From NCBI GenBank assembly GCA_030430385.1, contig JAUIFO010000005.1, positions 1-64,000 of the forward strand: 64,000 nucleotides of DNA, given 5' to 3'. Shown in pieces: positions 8,865-17,643 of this stretch; within the stretch, counting starts at the first letter, position 1; each line of letters starts with the position of its first letter. The notes under the pieces are model-generated. The model was not told the origin of the DNA and ran no database searches. It was given only the letters and a program-made list of their open reading frames with translations. The DNA comes from Bacteroidia bacterium. Lineage in GTDB: Bacteria > Bacteroidota > Bacteroidia > Flavobacteriales > Flavobacteriaceae. The translations under genes and the position numbers were made by a program.

Positions 8865-11450
8865 TTAAAATTGTTGTCCAATAATGAAGTGAGTTTCCCA
8901 TCCATTCTTGATTGTTCCGCCAGGAAGCGCATCAAATCCATGACCAAAATCAATACCTAATAATCCAAATGCAGGCATGAAAATTCTAAGTCCGAAACCA
9001 GCAGAACGATTCAGTCTAAACGGATTGTAGTCTCTAAAATTATCATAAGATGAACCACCTTCAGCAAACGTTAAGGCATAAATTTTAGCTTGTGCACCTA
9101 GTGTGATTGGGTAGCGTAATTCTAAAGAGAATTTGTTATAGATAGTTCCTCCATCTTGAGATGATAAGGATTGATTTGGATAACCTCTAAGCTGAATCAC
9201 CTCTCTACCATCTAGGGCAAAGTTTCCTAAACCATCACCTCCTAAAAAGAAACGTTCAAAAGGAATAATACCTCTATCATTATTATAAGCGCCAAGGAAT
9301 CCGAACTCTAAACCAGATTTGATAACGAGTTTATCTACAATTTTGGTGTACCAATCTCCTTTGACTTTTATTTTGTAAAATTCTAACCAATTGAAGCGTT
9401 CTTGGTCAATTTCTCCAATACGTTCACTATCTTCAGCATTTGTTGGGTCTAAAGCAGCTCTTTCATCAGCAAGTGCTTCGTAGTCTACATTATTAAACAA
9501 TGAATACGGTAAAGATAATTTTGCACTTATAGCAAAGCTCGAACCACCTTCAGGATAGATTGGATCTGTATATAAGTTATTTCTGCTTAAACCTATGGTG
9601 TACGAAAGGTTGTTTGAGTAACCATCACCAAAAGTAAAGAGGCCAGTATTGTAGTTTTTTAGATCGTAATGCTGAAATGCTAAAGATTGTGATAGTGTAA
9701 AATAATCGTCAGGAACTTTTAAACGTTTTGCCAATCCAACTGAAATTCCAGTAATATTAAAACGTCTGTCTTTATCAGCACCTCTACTAACAGGATCAAA
9801 CAAGAATTGTCTTGTGTGTGATAATGATGTCGATAATTGTACAGGACGTTTACCACCTAACCATGGTTCAGAAAATGAAAAACTATAAGTCTGGAAAAAC
9901 TGAGAGGCTTGTAAACGCAACGCTAAGGTTTGACCATCACCTCGTGGCACAGGTTTATAAGCTTCTTTTTTGAAAATATCTTTAATGGAAAAGTTATTAA
10001 AAGATAATCCAAGTGTTCCTATAAAGCCACCTCCACCGTAACCACCTTGAAGTTCTATCTGACTTGATCCACGTTCTACAACAGTGTACTCTAGATCAAC
10101 AGTACCTTCATTAGGATTCATATTTTTGAAATCAGGTGTTAGCAACTGAGCATCAAAAAATCCGAGTTGTCCAAGTTCTCTAATGGTTCTAATAACATTG
10201 GCTTTACTATACAACTGACCAGGTTTGGTACGAAGTTCTCTATAAATCACATGGTCATTGGTAATATCATTTCCAGTAACGCTTACGTTGTTAAAATATG
10301 CAGGTTTACCTTCAGAAATACGTATTTCCATATCAATCACATTACCTTCAGCACTCACTTCAACTGGATTAATGGTTGAGAAAAGGTAACCGTTATTTTG
10401 ATATAAGTTTGTAAGGTCTAAGGCATCAGGTTTGGTGTCATCAGCAATACGCTTTCTTAATTCAACACCATTATAAGTTGAACCTTCTTTGATTCTTAAT
10501 ACAGAATGTAATTGCTCATCGGTGTAAACACTATTTCCAACAAAAGTGATTTTTCCAAATTTGTATTGTTCACCTTCTTCAAGTGTAATGTCTAGACTAA
10601 TATTTTTGTCATCGATATAGGTTATTGAATCAGAAATAATACGTGCATCTCTGTAACCATTTTCTTTGTAGGTATCTATTAGGTTTACTAAGTCTTCTTT
10701 GTAGTTTTCTTCAATGTACTTTGAACGTTTTAGAAAGCGAATGAAGTTTTTACGTTTGGTATTCTTCATAGCTTTACGAAGCTTTTTATCTGAAAGCTTC
10801 TCATTGCCATGGAAGTTGATGCTTTTGATTTTTACTTTTTCGCCTTTATCAATGTAAAGTAACATGTCTACTAGACTCTTTTGAATAGAATCATTGTTGA
10901 CTTCTTTAGTGTTAATGGTAACCTTGGTGTTTAAAAAACCGTCTTTTTTGTACTTGTTAGTTAAATAGTTTCTGGTGGTCGTGATTAAGTTTTCAGTGAC
11001 TTTAACACCTTTATTTAGATTGTTATCTTTAATAACACCTTCTTTCTTTCCTTTACGAATCCCTTGAATTTCCAGCTCATTAAGTTCTGGAAGGTCAGAT
11101 AAGTTGATCTCTAAGAAAGCTTTATTGCCTTCGGTTTTAACTAAATAAATATCAATACTACTGAAGAGTTTACTATTCCAAAGTTTTTTGATGGCATTAC
11201 TAATCTTCTCACCAGGAATGACAATTTCCTGGCCTTTTCGTAATCCAGAAAAAGAAACAATGGTAGTTTCACTAAAGTTTGTGTTACCAGAAACAGTAAC
11301 ATCTTCTAAAATATAAGTTTTCCCATTATTGAATTCTAAATCCTGAGCCGAAATAGAGCTTGTTAGGATGCAACAAATGAGGGTAAGGATATGCTTAAAG
11401 AAAGTTTTCAAAAGTAAGTTGTTAGCTAAGTTGTTCACTAGTTTTTCCAA
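8865..11450 (-). CDS. bamA: Outer membrane protein assembly factor BamA
   Basis: 861 residues. A hydrophobic segment ends SSISAQ near 35 (signal peptide with a long N-region), five POTRA-like repeats occupy about 42-450, and a C-terminal beta barrel carries the conserved lid-loop motif LRGY near residue 755. BamA is the essential insertase for outer-membrane proteins. The start overlaps the end of uppS by 29 bases; no other ATG fits the signal peptide, but a downstream alternative start codon cannot be excluded. The context (uppS, porG, two ompH genes) matches the Porphyromonas gingivalis porG locus order. Confidence 0.95.
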   Translation of the reverse strand: MEKLVNNLANNLLLKTFFKHILTLICCILTSSISAQDLEFNNGKTYILEDVTVSGNTNFSETTIVSFSGLRKGQEIVIPGEKISNAIKKLWNSKLFSSIDIYLVKTEGNKAFLEINLSDLPELNELEIQGIRKGKKEGVIKDNNLNKGVKVTENLITTTRNYLTNKYKKDGFLNTKVTINTKEVNNDSIQKSLVDMLLYIDKGEKVKIKSINFHGNEKLSDKKLRKAMKNTKRKNFIRFLKRSKYIEENYKEDLVNLIDTYKENGYRDARIISDSITYIDDKNISLDITLEEGEQYKFGKITFVGNSVYTDEQLHSVLRIKEGSTYNGVELRKRIADDTKPDALDLTNLYQNNGYLFSTINPVEVSAEGNVIDMEIRISEGKPAYFNNVSVTGNDITNDHVIYRELRTKPGQLYSKANVIRTIRELGQLGFFDAQLLTPDFKNMNPNEGTVDLEYTVVERGSSQIELQGGYGGGGFIGTLGLSFNNFSIKDIFKKEAYKPVPRGDGQTLALRLQASQFFQTYSFSFSEPWLGGKRPVQLSTSLSHTRQFLFDPVSRGADKDRRFNITGISVGLAKRLKVPDDYFTLSQSLAFQHYDLKNYNTGLFTFGDGYSNNLSYTIGLSRNNLYTDPIYPEGGSSFAISAKLSLPYSLFNNVDYEALADERAALDPTNAEDSERIGEIDQERFNWLEFYKIKVKGDWYTKIVDKLVIKSGLEFGFLGAYNNDRGIIPFERFFLGGDGLGNFALDGREVIQLRGYPNQSLSSQDGGTIYNKFSLELRYPITLGAQAKIYALTFAEGGSSYDNFRDYNPFRLNRSAGFGLRIFMPAFGLLGIDFGHGFDALPGGTIKNGWETHFIIGQQF

Positions 11451-12162
11451 ATCGTCGTTCTCTATTTTGATAATTAATCAATGCCTCGTATAGGTCTTGT
11501 TTAGTGAAATCTGGCCACAACACATCAGTAAAATACAATTCGGCATACGCAATTTGCCATAATAAAAAGTTACTAATTCGTTGTTCACCACTAGTTCTTA
11601 TCAACAAATCTACATCTGGTAAATTTTGCGTGTAAAGATGCTTATTTATAATGGATTCGTCAATACTTTCAACAGAAATTATATTATTTTTAACGTTCGT
11701 TGCAATCTGCTTTATCGCGTTTACTAACTCTTCTCTAGACCCATAGCTTAAGGCCAGAGTTAATGTCATGCGAGAATTATCTTTTGTTTTTTCAATAACC
11801 TCTAATAATTCTGAATGTGCTTTTTTTGGCAAATCGTTAAGACAACCAATAGCAGAAAGCTTAATGTTATTATCTTGAAGCGTTTTGATTTCCTTTTTTA
11901 AAGACTTCACTAAAAGTTTCATAAGGGTTTGAACTTCTAACTTTGGACGTTTCCAGTTTTCTGTGGAAAATGCATAAAGGGTTAGATTCTTAATCCCTAA
12001 TTCGGCTGAAGCTTCAACAACTTGTCTCACAGATTTGGTGCCATTTTCATGACCAATAACTCTAACAAGACCTTGTTGTTTAGCCCAACGACCATTTCCA
12101 TCCATAATAATAGCTACATGGTTTGGAAGTTTATCTAGTGATATTTGATCTTTTAAATTCAT
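11422..12162 (-). CDS. uppS: Isoprenyl transferase (undecaprenyl diphosphate synthase)
   Basis: 246 residues; the cis-prenyltransferase making the C55 carrier lipid for cell-wall and LPS sugars. The catalytic Asp21 lies in IIMDGNGRWA. Further conserved blocks are FSTENWKRP (64-72), LIRTSGEQRISNFLLWQ (186-202) and the AYAELYF/LWPDF region. It starts inside the porG stop (TAATG) and overlaps bamA, so porG-uppS-bamA is clearly one transcript. Confidence 0.96.
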   Translation of the reverse strand: MNLKDQISLDKLPNHVAIIMDGNGRWAKQQGLVRVIGHENGTKSVRQVVEASAELGIKNLTLYAFSTENWKRPKLEVQTLMKLLVKSLKKEIKTLQDNNIKLSAIGCLNDLPKKAHSELLEVIEKTKDNSRMTLTLALSYGSREELVNAIKQIATNVKNNIISVESIDESIINKHLYTQNLPDVDLLIRTSGEQRISNFLLWQIAYAELYFTDVLWPDFTKQDLYEALINYQNRERRFGKTSEQLS

Positions 12163-12851
12163 TAAAAATTACAATAACATGGGCGTTGACCAAAGGTGTA
12201 GGTTAGTGTAAGACCTGTAAATACATACCAGTCGTTGCTATTTGGGTTTCCAATAATAAATTGCTCATTAAAATCTCCATCTGGAACGCTTCCGTCTATT
12301 TCATCAGAGAAGGTATATCTCGCTCCAATTTCGCCAGCTAAGATAAAATGATTTGAAATATTAGCTTTTAAACCAAGAACCATAGGAATTCCAAAAGCCC
12401 AACTGCTTGTGCCTTCATCAATAATCTCTCCTGTTGGCGAATAATAAAAATTATCGTGTTTGGCTGTGGTTATTCCTGAATATAAATATGGTGTGACTTT
12501 GGTGCCTGATGTATGTAAGTCGAAATCAAAAAATGTAAATTCCATTCCTGCTGAAATTTCTAATAGATTACTATCAAATTCATAACCTCTTTGTGTTCGT
12601 CTTGGATCATCAGATTCGTTGTCATTACCTTTTAAGTCTGCATATATCAAGGATACTCTCCAAGAATGTCTCGGACTTCTATTCCACTTCAATACTAATC
12701 CCAATGCAGGATCGCTTGGTGCAATATAATTGGTAGCACCAATATCTCCTATAAAGTTACTTCCACCAGCATAAACTCCGATTTCATATATCTGAGAATG
12801 ACTAGATTGAGTGAAACATAAACCAAATAAAAGTAGGATTAAATATCTCAT
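12162..12851 (-). CDS. porG: PorG-like outer membrane beta-barrel protein (DUF6089)
   Basis: 229 residues with a signal peptide (1-19, ending SSHSQ) and the family start YEIGVYAGGSNFIGDIG. Repeated amphipathic strands end in an aromatic Phe. DUF6089/PorG proteins contact the periplasmic PorK/PorN ring of the type IX secretion system. The identity rests on the family look and on synteny with uppS, bamA and the ompH pair. The translation stop overlaps the uppS start. Confidence 0.85.
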   Translation of the reverse strand: MRYLILLLFGLCFTQSSHSQIYEIGVYAGGSNFIGDIGATNYIAPSDPALGLVLKWNRSPRHSWRVSLIYADLKGNDNESDDPRRTQRGYEFDSNLLEISAGMEFTFFDFDLHTSGTKVTPYLYSGITTAKHDNFYYSPTGEIIDEGTSSWAFGIPMVLGLKANISNHFILAGEIGARYTFSDEIDGSVPDGDFNEQFIIGNPNSNDWYVFTGLTLTYTFGQRPCYCNF

Positions 12852-12950
12852 AAATTTTTAAAAGCGTGCAAATATAATAATTATGAATTGCCTATTATAA
12901 TTTGAGGCAAATAGTCTTACAGATTAACAGTTTTTGTGGGAATTTATTGT

Positions 12951-13835
12951 CTAATTACGCTTGTCTTCTCCCCAAAGCATCTTTTTCCTGAGTGTGTCGA
13001 TAAAACTTTCTTGTAGTAATTCGACCATTTTTATTTCGAAGTCAGCTTTTTTAATAGTGACAACAGTTGAATTGTGTAAAGTCGCAATTCTTGAATCTAA
13101 AGATAGTAAGTAGTGTTCTTCACGTCCATCTACTTTAAGCCGTATTTCTGTATTATCTGGAATTACGAGTGGTCTTGCATTAAGATTGTGAGGTGCAATT
13201 GGTGTTAAAACGAAACTGTCTGTTTCAGGCGTAATTACTGGACCGCCACAACTTAAAGAATATCCTGTAGAACCTGTAGGAGTAGAAATGATCAAACCAT
13301 CAGCCCAATACGATGTTAGGTATTCGTCATTTAAATGCGTTTCAACAGTGATCATCGAAGTCGTATTTTTTCGACTTACAGCAATTTCATTAAGTGCAAA
13401 ATTTGTCGCAACGATATCGTTGTTTTCAGGTTGCGTTTCCACACATAACAAAGCACGCTCAGAGATTTTGTAGTTTCCATTTAAAATATCTTCAAAAGCA
13501 TCTTCAATTTGATTGGTTTGGATGGTTGCTAAAAACCCAAGTCGTCCAGTGTTAATTCCAACAATAGGTATTGCAAGGTCTTTAACATACGTGATCGCTC
13601 TTAAAATAGTACCATCACCACCAATACTAATAAGTAAATCATAAGAATTGTCTAACGCATCAAAAGTGTTGAATGTTGTTAGGTTTACAGATGCCTTGCT
13701 CTCGTGTTTTATGATGTTAAAGAAATCATTTTCAATACAAACACTATGGTTCTTGTCGGTTAAAACCTTTAAAAGGCGTTCAATACTATCTTGAGTATTG
13801 TTATGGTAGTATTGTCCGTAAATGGCAATTTTCAT
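12951..13835 (-). CDS. nadK: NAD kinase
   Basis: 294 residues; phosphorylates NAD to NADP in the cytoplasm. The GGDGT motif (72-76, Asp74) and the glycine-rich block STPTGSTGYSLSCGGP (184-199) are intact, and NExAVSRK-type residues are at 149-156. Its start codon overlaps the stop of the upstream CBS-domain gene by one base, so translation is likely coupled. Confidence 0.96.
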   Translation of the reverse strand: MKIAIYGQYYHNNTQDSIERLLKVLTDKNHSVCIENDFFNIIKHESKASVNLTTFNTFDALDNSYDLLISIGGDGTILRAITYVKDLAIPIVGINTGRLGFLATIQTNQIEDAFEDILNGNYKISERALLCVETQPENNDIVATNFALNEIAVSRKNTTSMITVETHLNDEYLTSYWADGLIISTPTGSTGYSLSCGGPVITPETDSFVLTPIAPHNLNARPLVIPDNTEIRLKVDGREEHYLLSLDSRIATLHNSTVVTIKKADFEIKMVELLQESFIDTLRKKMLWGEDKRN

Positions 13836-14515
13836 CAGATGTCAAGGTATTTTCTCAAGTATTCTGAGCGTTCTTTTAAATTTTCAACATAGGTGTCTTC
13901 TTCATGACCAGATACAATGTTATAACTGTAGCGTCTAAAGGTTTGGATCACATCGTTCAACCCTGTGTTTCCAATTTTTAGTGTAATCTGAACCACATCA
14001 CTTTCAAATTTAGAAACAAAAGCACCCAAAATTTTAGCATCGTTAGATTCAACAATCTGACTAATCTCACTGAAGGAGTAATCATTAAGGCCTTTTTCAA
14101 CTATTAAAATTCCGCCAGGTTCAGAAAAGAAAGGTGTTTCGTTAAATAAGCCAATAATATCTTTCAATTCATAATAGCCTAAATACATATTTTTTTCATT
14201 GAGAACAGGCATGATATTGCATGAGTTCATTGCAAAAGTTTCCAAAACATCTAACCAGTTCGTGTTAGGTCTTACAAAAAATCCTTCGATCACATAATTG
14301 CAATCTGAAATAGATTTGCTGCCATCAAAACAATGTGCATCAGTTTCAGAGATACAACCTAAATAAGTGCCTTCATTTTGAATTGGAATGTGCGAATAGG
14401 TTAACTCGTTAAACAACATTTGCAGATCGCTTACTTTATCCTTAATGTGTAACGGTTTTATATCGTTTATTATGAATTCTCTAAGTGGCATAATGGTATT
14501 TAAATTCGAATGCAA
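13835..14515 (-). CDS. CBS-domain protein
   Basis: 226 residues, soluble. Two CBS motifs are visible (about 9-65 and 75-125), followed by an ACT-like/regulatory C-terminal half (about 135-226) with alternating strands and helices. CBS pairs bind adenosyl nucleotides; with nadK overlapping its stop by one base, an energy- or nucleotide-sensing role linked to NADP supply is a reasonable inference but not shown. Confidence 0.8.
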   Translation of the reverse strand: MHSNLNTIMPLREFIINDIKPLHIKDKVSDLQMLFNELTYSHIPIQNEGTYLGCISETDAHCFDGSKSISDCNYVIEGFFVRPNTNWLDVLETFAMNSCNIMPVLNEKNMYLGYYELKDIIGLFNETPFFSEPGGILIVEKGLNDYSFSEISQIVESNDAKILGAFVSKFESDVVQITLKIGNTGLNDVIQTFRRYSYNIVSGHEEDTYVENLKERSEYLRKYLDI

Positions 14516-14555
14516 ATTAATTAAAAATAAGCATAAAAAAGCAGGATGGACTTTG

Positions 14556-14563
14556 TATTTTTG
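14556..14563 (+). promoter_or_regulatory. Candidate -7 box for pdxJ
   Basis: TATTTTTG matches TAnnTTTG and sits 18 bases before the pdxJ ATG. No good -33 TTG was found at the usual distance. Confidence 0.45.
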
Positions 14564-14581
14564 TGAGACAAAACGAATACA

Positions 14582-15295
14582 ATGACTAAGCTTAGTGTAA
14601 ATATCAATAAGATTGCTACTTTACGAAATTCAAGAGGTGGTAATACACCAAATGTGGTACAATTTGCAAGAGATGTACAGCGTTTTGGTGCTGAAGGTGT
14701 TACAGTACACCCGAGACCAGATGAACGTCATATTAAATACCAGGACACTCGAGATTTAAAACCTGAAGTCTATACCGAATTTAACGTTGAAGGCAATCCG
14801 ATTCCTTCATTTATGGATTTGGTATTGGAGGTAAAGCCAACTCAAGTGACTTTGGTTCCTGATGCTGTGGATGCATTAACTTCTGATGCTGGTTGGAATA
14901 CGATTAAACATAAGGCATTTTTAACTGAAGTGATCTCTGAATTTAAATCTCATGGTATTAGAACTTCAATTTTTGTAGATCCAGATTTGAAGATGGTTGA
15001 AGGCGCAAAAGCAACAGGAACAGACCGCATCGAGTTGTATACCGAAAGTTTTGCACATCAATTTAGCTTAGGCAATAAAGATGCTGTTCATCCATTCACA
15101 AAAGCAGCAGAGTTAGCCAACGACATTGGCTTAGGTGTTAATGCTGGTCATGATCTATCACTACAAAACATTAAGTTTTTCAAAGAGCACATTCCAGGAT
15201 TGCTTGAGGTATCTATTGGTCATGCTTTAGTATCTGAAAGTTTATATCTAGGTGTTGAAAATGTAGTACAAATGTATTTGCACAAATTAAAATAA
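14582..15295 (+). CDS. pdxJ: Pyridoxine 5'-phosphate synthase
   Basis: 237 residues, a TIM barrel that condenses 1-deoxyxylulose 5-phosphate with 3-amino-2-oxopropyl phosphate in vitamin B6 synthesis. Characteristic blocks are LSVNINKIATLRNSRGG at the N-terminus, VTVHPRPDERHI (about 37-48), the TSIFVDPD strand and GVNAGHDLSLQN (about 191-202). The stop overlaps the ATG of the following hydrolase gene by one base. Confidence 0.97.
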   Translation: MTKLSVNINKIATLRNSRGGNTPNVVQFARDVQRFGAEGVTVHPRPDERHIKYQDTRDLKPEVYTEFNVEGNPIPSFMDLVLEVKPTQVTLVPDAVDALTSDAGWNTIKHKAFLTEVISEFKSHGIRTSIFVDPDLKMVEGAKATGTDRIELYTESFAHQFSLGNKDAVHPFTKAAELANDIGLGVNAGHDLSLQNIKFFKEHIPGLLEVSIGHALVSESLYLGVENVVQMYLHKLK

Positions 15296-16062
15296 TGGAA
15301 TTACATTCTAAAATAATTGGCGAAGGTCAACCATTTATCATTCTTCATGGATTTTTAGGAATGAGTGATAATTGGAAAACACTTGGTAATAAATTTAGTG
15401 AGGCTGGTTTTCAAGTTCATTTAGTAGACCAACGTAATCATGGTCGAAGCTTTCATGATAATGAATTCAATTATGAGGTCTTAGCTGAAGATCTTAAACA
15501 CTACTGTGAACAATATGAGTTGAAAGATTGCGTGCTTTTAGGGCATTCTATGGGTGGAAAAACAGCAATGTTGTTTGCAACATTATATCCAGATCTAGTT
15601 TCTAAATTATTGGTGGCAGATATCAGTCCGCGTTTTTATCCAATTCATCACGACACCATATTGAATGGATTAAGTGCTTTAGATTTTTCGCAAATAACGA
15701 GTAGAGGTGAAGCCGATAAAGTACTCGCGCAATATGTTCCTGAAATGGGAACACGTATGTTTTTGTTGAAAAACTTGTATTGGGTTGAAAAAGGACAGCT
15801 AGGATTACGTATCAATCTTGAGGTTTTAAAAACACATGTCCATGAAGTTGGTGAAGCCTTACCAACCCATTCTAAATTTGAAAAAGCAACCTTGTTTTTA
15901 AGAGGTGATAAAAGTGAATATGTAATGCCAAATGATGCCTCACTTATCAAACAGCATTTTCCTTTAGCTGAAATTGAAACGATAGCGAATGCAGGACATT
16001 GGTTACATGCAGAGAATCCTTCTGATTTTTATGATGCCGTTTTAAGATTTATAAACAATTAA
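15295..16062 (+). CDS. Alpha/beta hydrolase (YbfF-like esterase)
   Basis: 255 residues. The HGFLG oxyanion segment (18-22), nucleophile Ser85 in LGHSMGGK, an acid around RGDKS (near 206) and a His in NAGHWLHAE (near 235) complete the triad. There is no signal peptide, so it is cytoplasmic. It is closest in outline to YbfF-type acyl esterases; the substrate is unknown. It is translationally coupled to pdxJ. Confidence 0.88.
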   Translation: MELHSKIIGEGQPFIILHGFLGMSDNWKTLGNKFSEAGFQVHLVDQRNHGRSFHDNEFNYEVLAEDLKHYCEQYELKDCVLLGHSMGGKTAMLFATLYPDLVSKLLVADISPRFYPIHHDTILNGLSALDFSQITSRGEADKVLAQYVPEMGTRMFLLKNLYWVEKGQLGLRINLEVLKTHVHEVGEALPTHSKFEKATLFLRGDKSEYVMPNDASLIKQHFPLAEIETIANAGHWLHAENPSDFYDAVLRFINN

Positions 16063-16095
16063 AAAGCTATATTTAGTTTTATCAAATCTAACAAT

Positions 16096-17190
16096 ATGAA
16101 GTTTATTTTAGTTTCATTACTTAGTTTCTTCGCATACCAAATATCAGTAGCTCAGATGCAACGTTATGAGGATGGTCCATACAAAAGCTATTATAAAACT
16201 GGTGAAGTAAAAACAAAAGGGCAAATTCTCAACGGTGAGTTCTTTGGGAAATGGTATGATTATTATTTGAATGGTCAAGTTTCTAAGGAGTACGCCTATG
16301 AAGATGGGAAGTTGTCATTATTTTACATTGAATATTTTGAAGATGGAACTATAAGTGAAGAATCAAAAAGTGAAGATGGTTTACATGTTGTTTTAAGCTA
16401 TTTCGAAACAGGGAATTTAAAAACCAAAAGGCAATTTAAAAGTGGATTTTTCAAGAAATATTCAGAAAATGGAGACTTAGAAATTGAATCTAACTATCAA
16501 GATTTTGTGTTGAACGGAAACTGGAAGTCCTACCACAAAAACGGAAATTTGAAATGGCAAGTGATGTATTTAGATGGATACAGAAACGGCGTCTACAAAA
16601 AATTCTTCGAAAACGGACAAGTTGAACTAGAAGGCGTTATTATCGAAAATAAAAAGAAAGGTGAAGAAAAGCGCTACAATAAAGATGGAACTCTCAATTG
16701 GAAAGGAAGCTATAATGATGATGTTTTTGTAAAGACTTGGATTCAGTATGATTCAAACAAAGCTAAAATATCCAAAGTAAAATTTAAAGATGGAGCTGCA
16801 GTAGATCCAGCTAATAACAATAGACTTGAGCCAACAATTATTCCCGATGGAGTTAGAGAAAAATTACCTGTATTTCCTGGATGTGAAGGGGTTTTAGGAA
16901 ATAGACAGCTTAAGAATTGCATGAGTCAGAAAATCTCAAGATTTATAGTGAGTAAGTTTAATACTAATATTGCTTCAGAGAATGGATTTTTTGGCAAAAA
17001 TCGCATTTTTGTTATCTTTAAAATTAGTAGGCTAGGTGAAGTATACAAAGTAAGAGCTAGAGCACCACATCCAGCTTTAGAAAAAGAAGCTATTCGTGTG
17101 GTAAAGTTACTTCCAAGAATGGAGCCAGCTTATCAAGATGGCGAACCAGTTGAAGTGCCTTATTCGCTACCTATTTTATTTCAATTGTAA
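16096..17190 (+). CDS. Exported MORN/YwqK-repeat protein with TonB C-terminal-like domain
   Basis: 364 residues. A signal peptide (1-19, ending SVAQ) precedes about ten 20-25-residue repeats of the YWKNGxLK type (about 20-230; e.g. YYKTGEVKTKGQ, YHKNGNLKWQ). The C-terminal ~115 residues form a TonB-CTD-like domain starting PVFPGCEG...KNCMSQKI and ending EVPYSLPILFQL. The same Cys-bearing domain occurs twice in the gene at 46908. There is no TonB membrane anchor, so it is probably periplasmic or surface-attached rather than an energy transducer. Function unknown. Confidence 0.82.
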   Translation: MKFILVSLLSFFAYQISVAQMQRYEDGPYKSYYKTGEVKTKGQILNGEFFGKWYDYYLNGQVSKEYAYEDGKLSLFYIEYFEDGTISEESKSEDGLHVVLSYFETGNLKTKRQFKSGFFKKYSENGDLEIESNYQDFVLNGNWKSYHKNGNLKWQVMYLDGYRNGVYKKFFENGQVELEGVIIENKKKGEEKRYNKDGTLNWKGSYNDDVFVKTWIQYDSNKAKISKVKFKDGAAVDPANNNRLEPTIIPDGVREKLPVFPGCEGVLGNRQLKNCMSQKISRFIVSKFNTNIASENGFFGKNRIFVIFKISRLGEVYKVRARAPHPALEKEAIRVVKLLPRMEPAYQDGEPVEVPYSLPILFQL

Positions 17191-17213
17191 AATTCTACAA
17201 ATAACTTTTTCAT

Positions 17214-17567
17214 ATGAAACTTTTAATTAAACTATTATTAACCGCAGTCATCGTATTGCTTTTAGCACATTTTTTACCTGGTGTTAATGTGGCTGGACTC
17301 GAAGCAGCTATTATTGTTGCTGTGGTTTTGGCTATTCTAAATGCAGTGCTAAAGCCAATTTTGATCATCCTAACCATACCAATTACCATACTCACTTTAG
17401 GCTTGTTTCTTTTGGTGATAAATGCATGTATTGTTTTATTGGCAGACAAATTTATTGATGGTTTTGCTGTCAATGGTTTTTGGACTGCTTTGTGGTTTAG
17501 CATCCTATTATCTATCTCACAATCGATTACCTATTCACTCTTAAAAGAAAAGAAAAAAAGAAACTAA
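17214..17567 (+). CDS. Phage holin family IV-like small membrane protein
   Basis: 117 residues with four hydrophobic segments (about 3-20, 25-50, 55-80, 90-108) and a basic end KEKKKRN. This matches the small four-helix membrane family (Phage_holin_4_2) that is common in bacterial chromosomes and, despite its name, not evidence of a prophage. It lies 23 bases after the MORN-repeat gene. Function unknown. Confidence 0.82.
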   Translation: MKLLIKLLLTAVIVLLLAHFLPGVNVAGLEAAIIVAVVLAILNAVLKPILIILTIPITILTLGLFLLVINACIVLLADKFIDGFAVNGFWTALWFSILLSISQSITYSLLKEKKKRN

Positions 17568-17586
17568 AAATCAGTATCTTAAACTA

Positions 17587-17617
17587 TTGTTGGGTTGTAA
17601 AAAAAGTCGTATTTTTG
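17587..17617 (+). promoter_or_regulatory. Promoter of tig
   Basis: TTG at 17587-17589 (or 17590-17592), a 20- or 17-base spacer and TATTTTTG at 17610-17617 fit the flavobacterial promoter consensus; the ATG is 26 bases downstream. Confidence 0.65.
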
Positions 17618-17643
17618 CAGCCCAATTTTGATATGATTATACA

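Noticed and set aside
17210..17503. Minus-strand frame over the holin-like gene
   Set aside because: Antisense shadow; the plus-strand frame has four clear membrane helices.
17214..17567. Holin-family match as evidence of a prophage
   Set aside because: This four-helix family is common in chromosomes, and no other phage gene is nearby.
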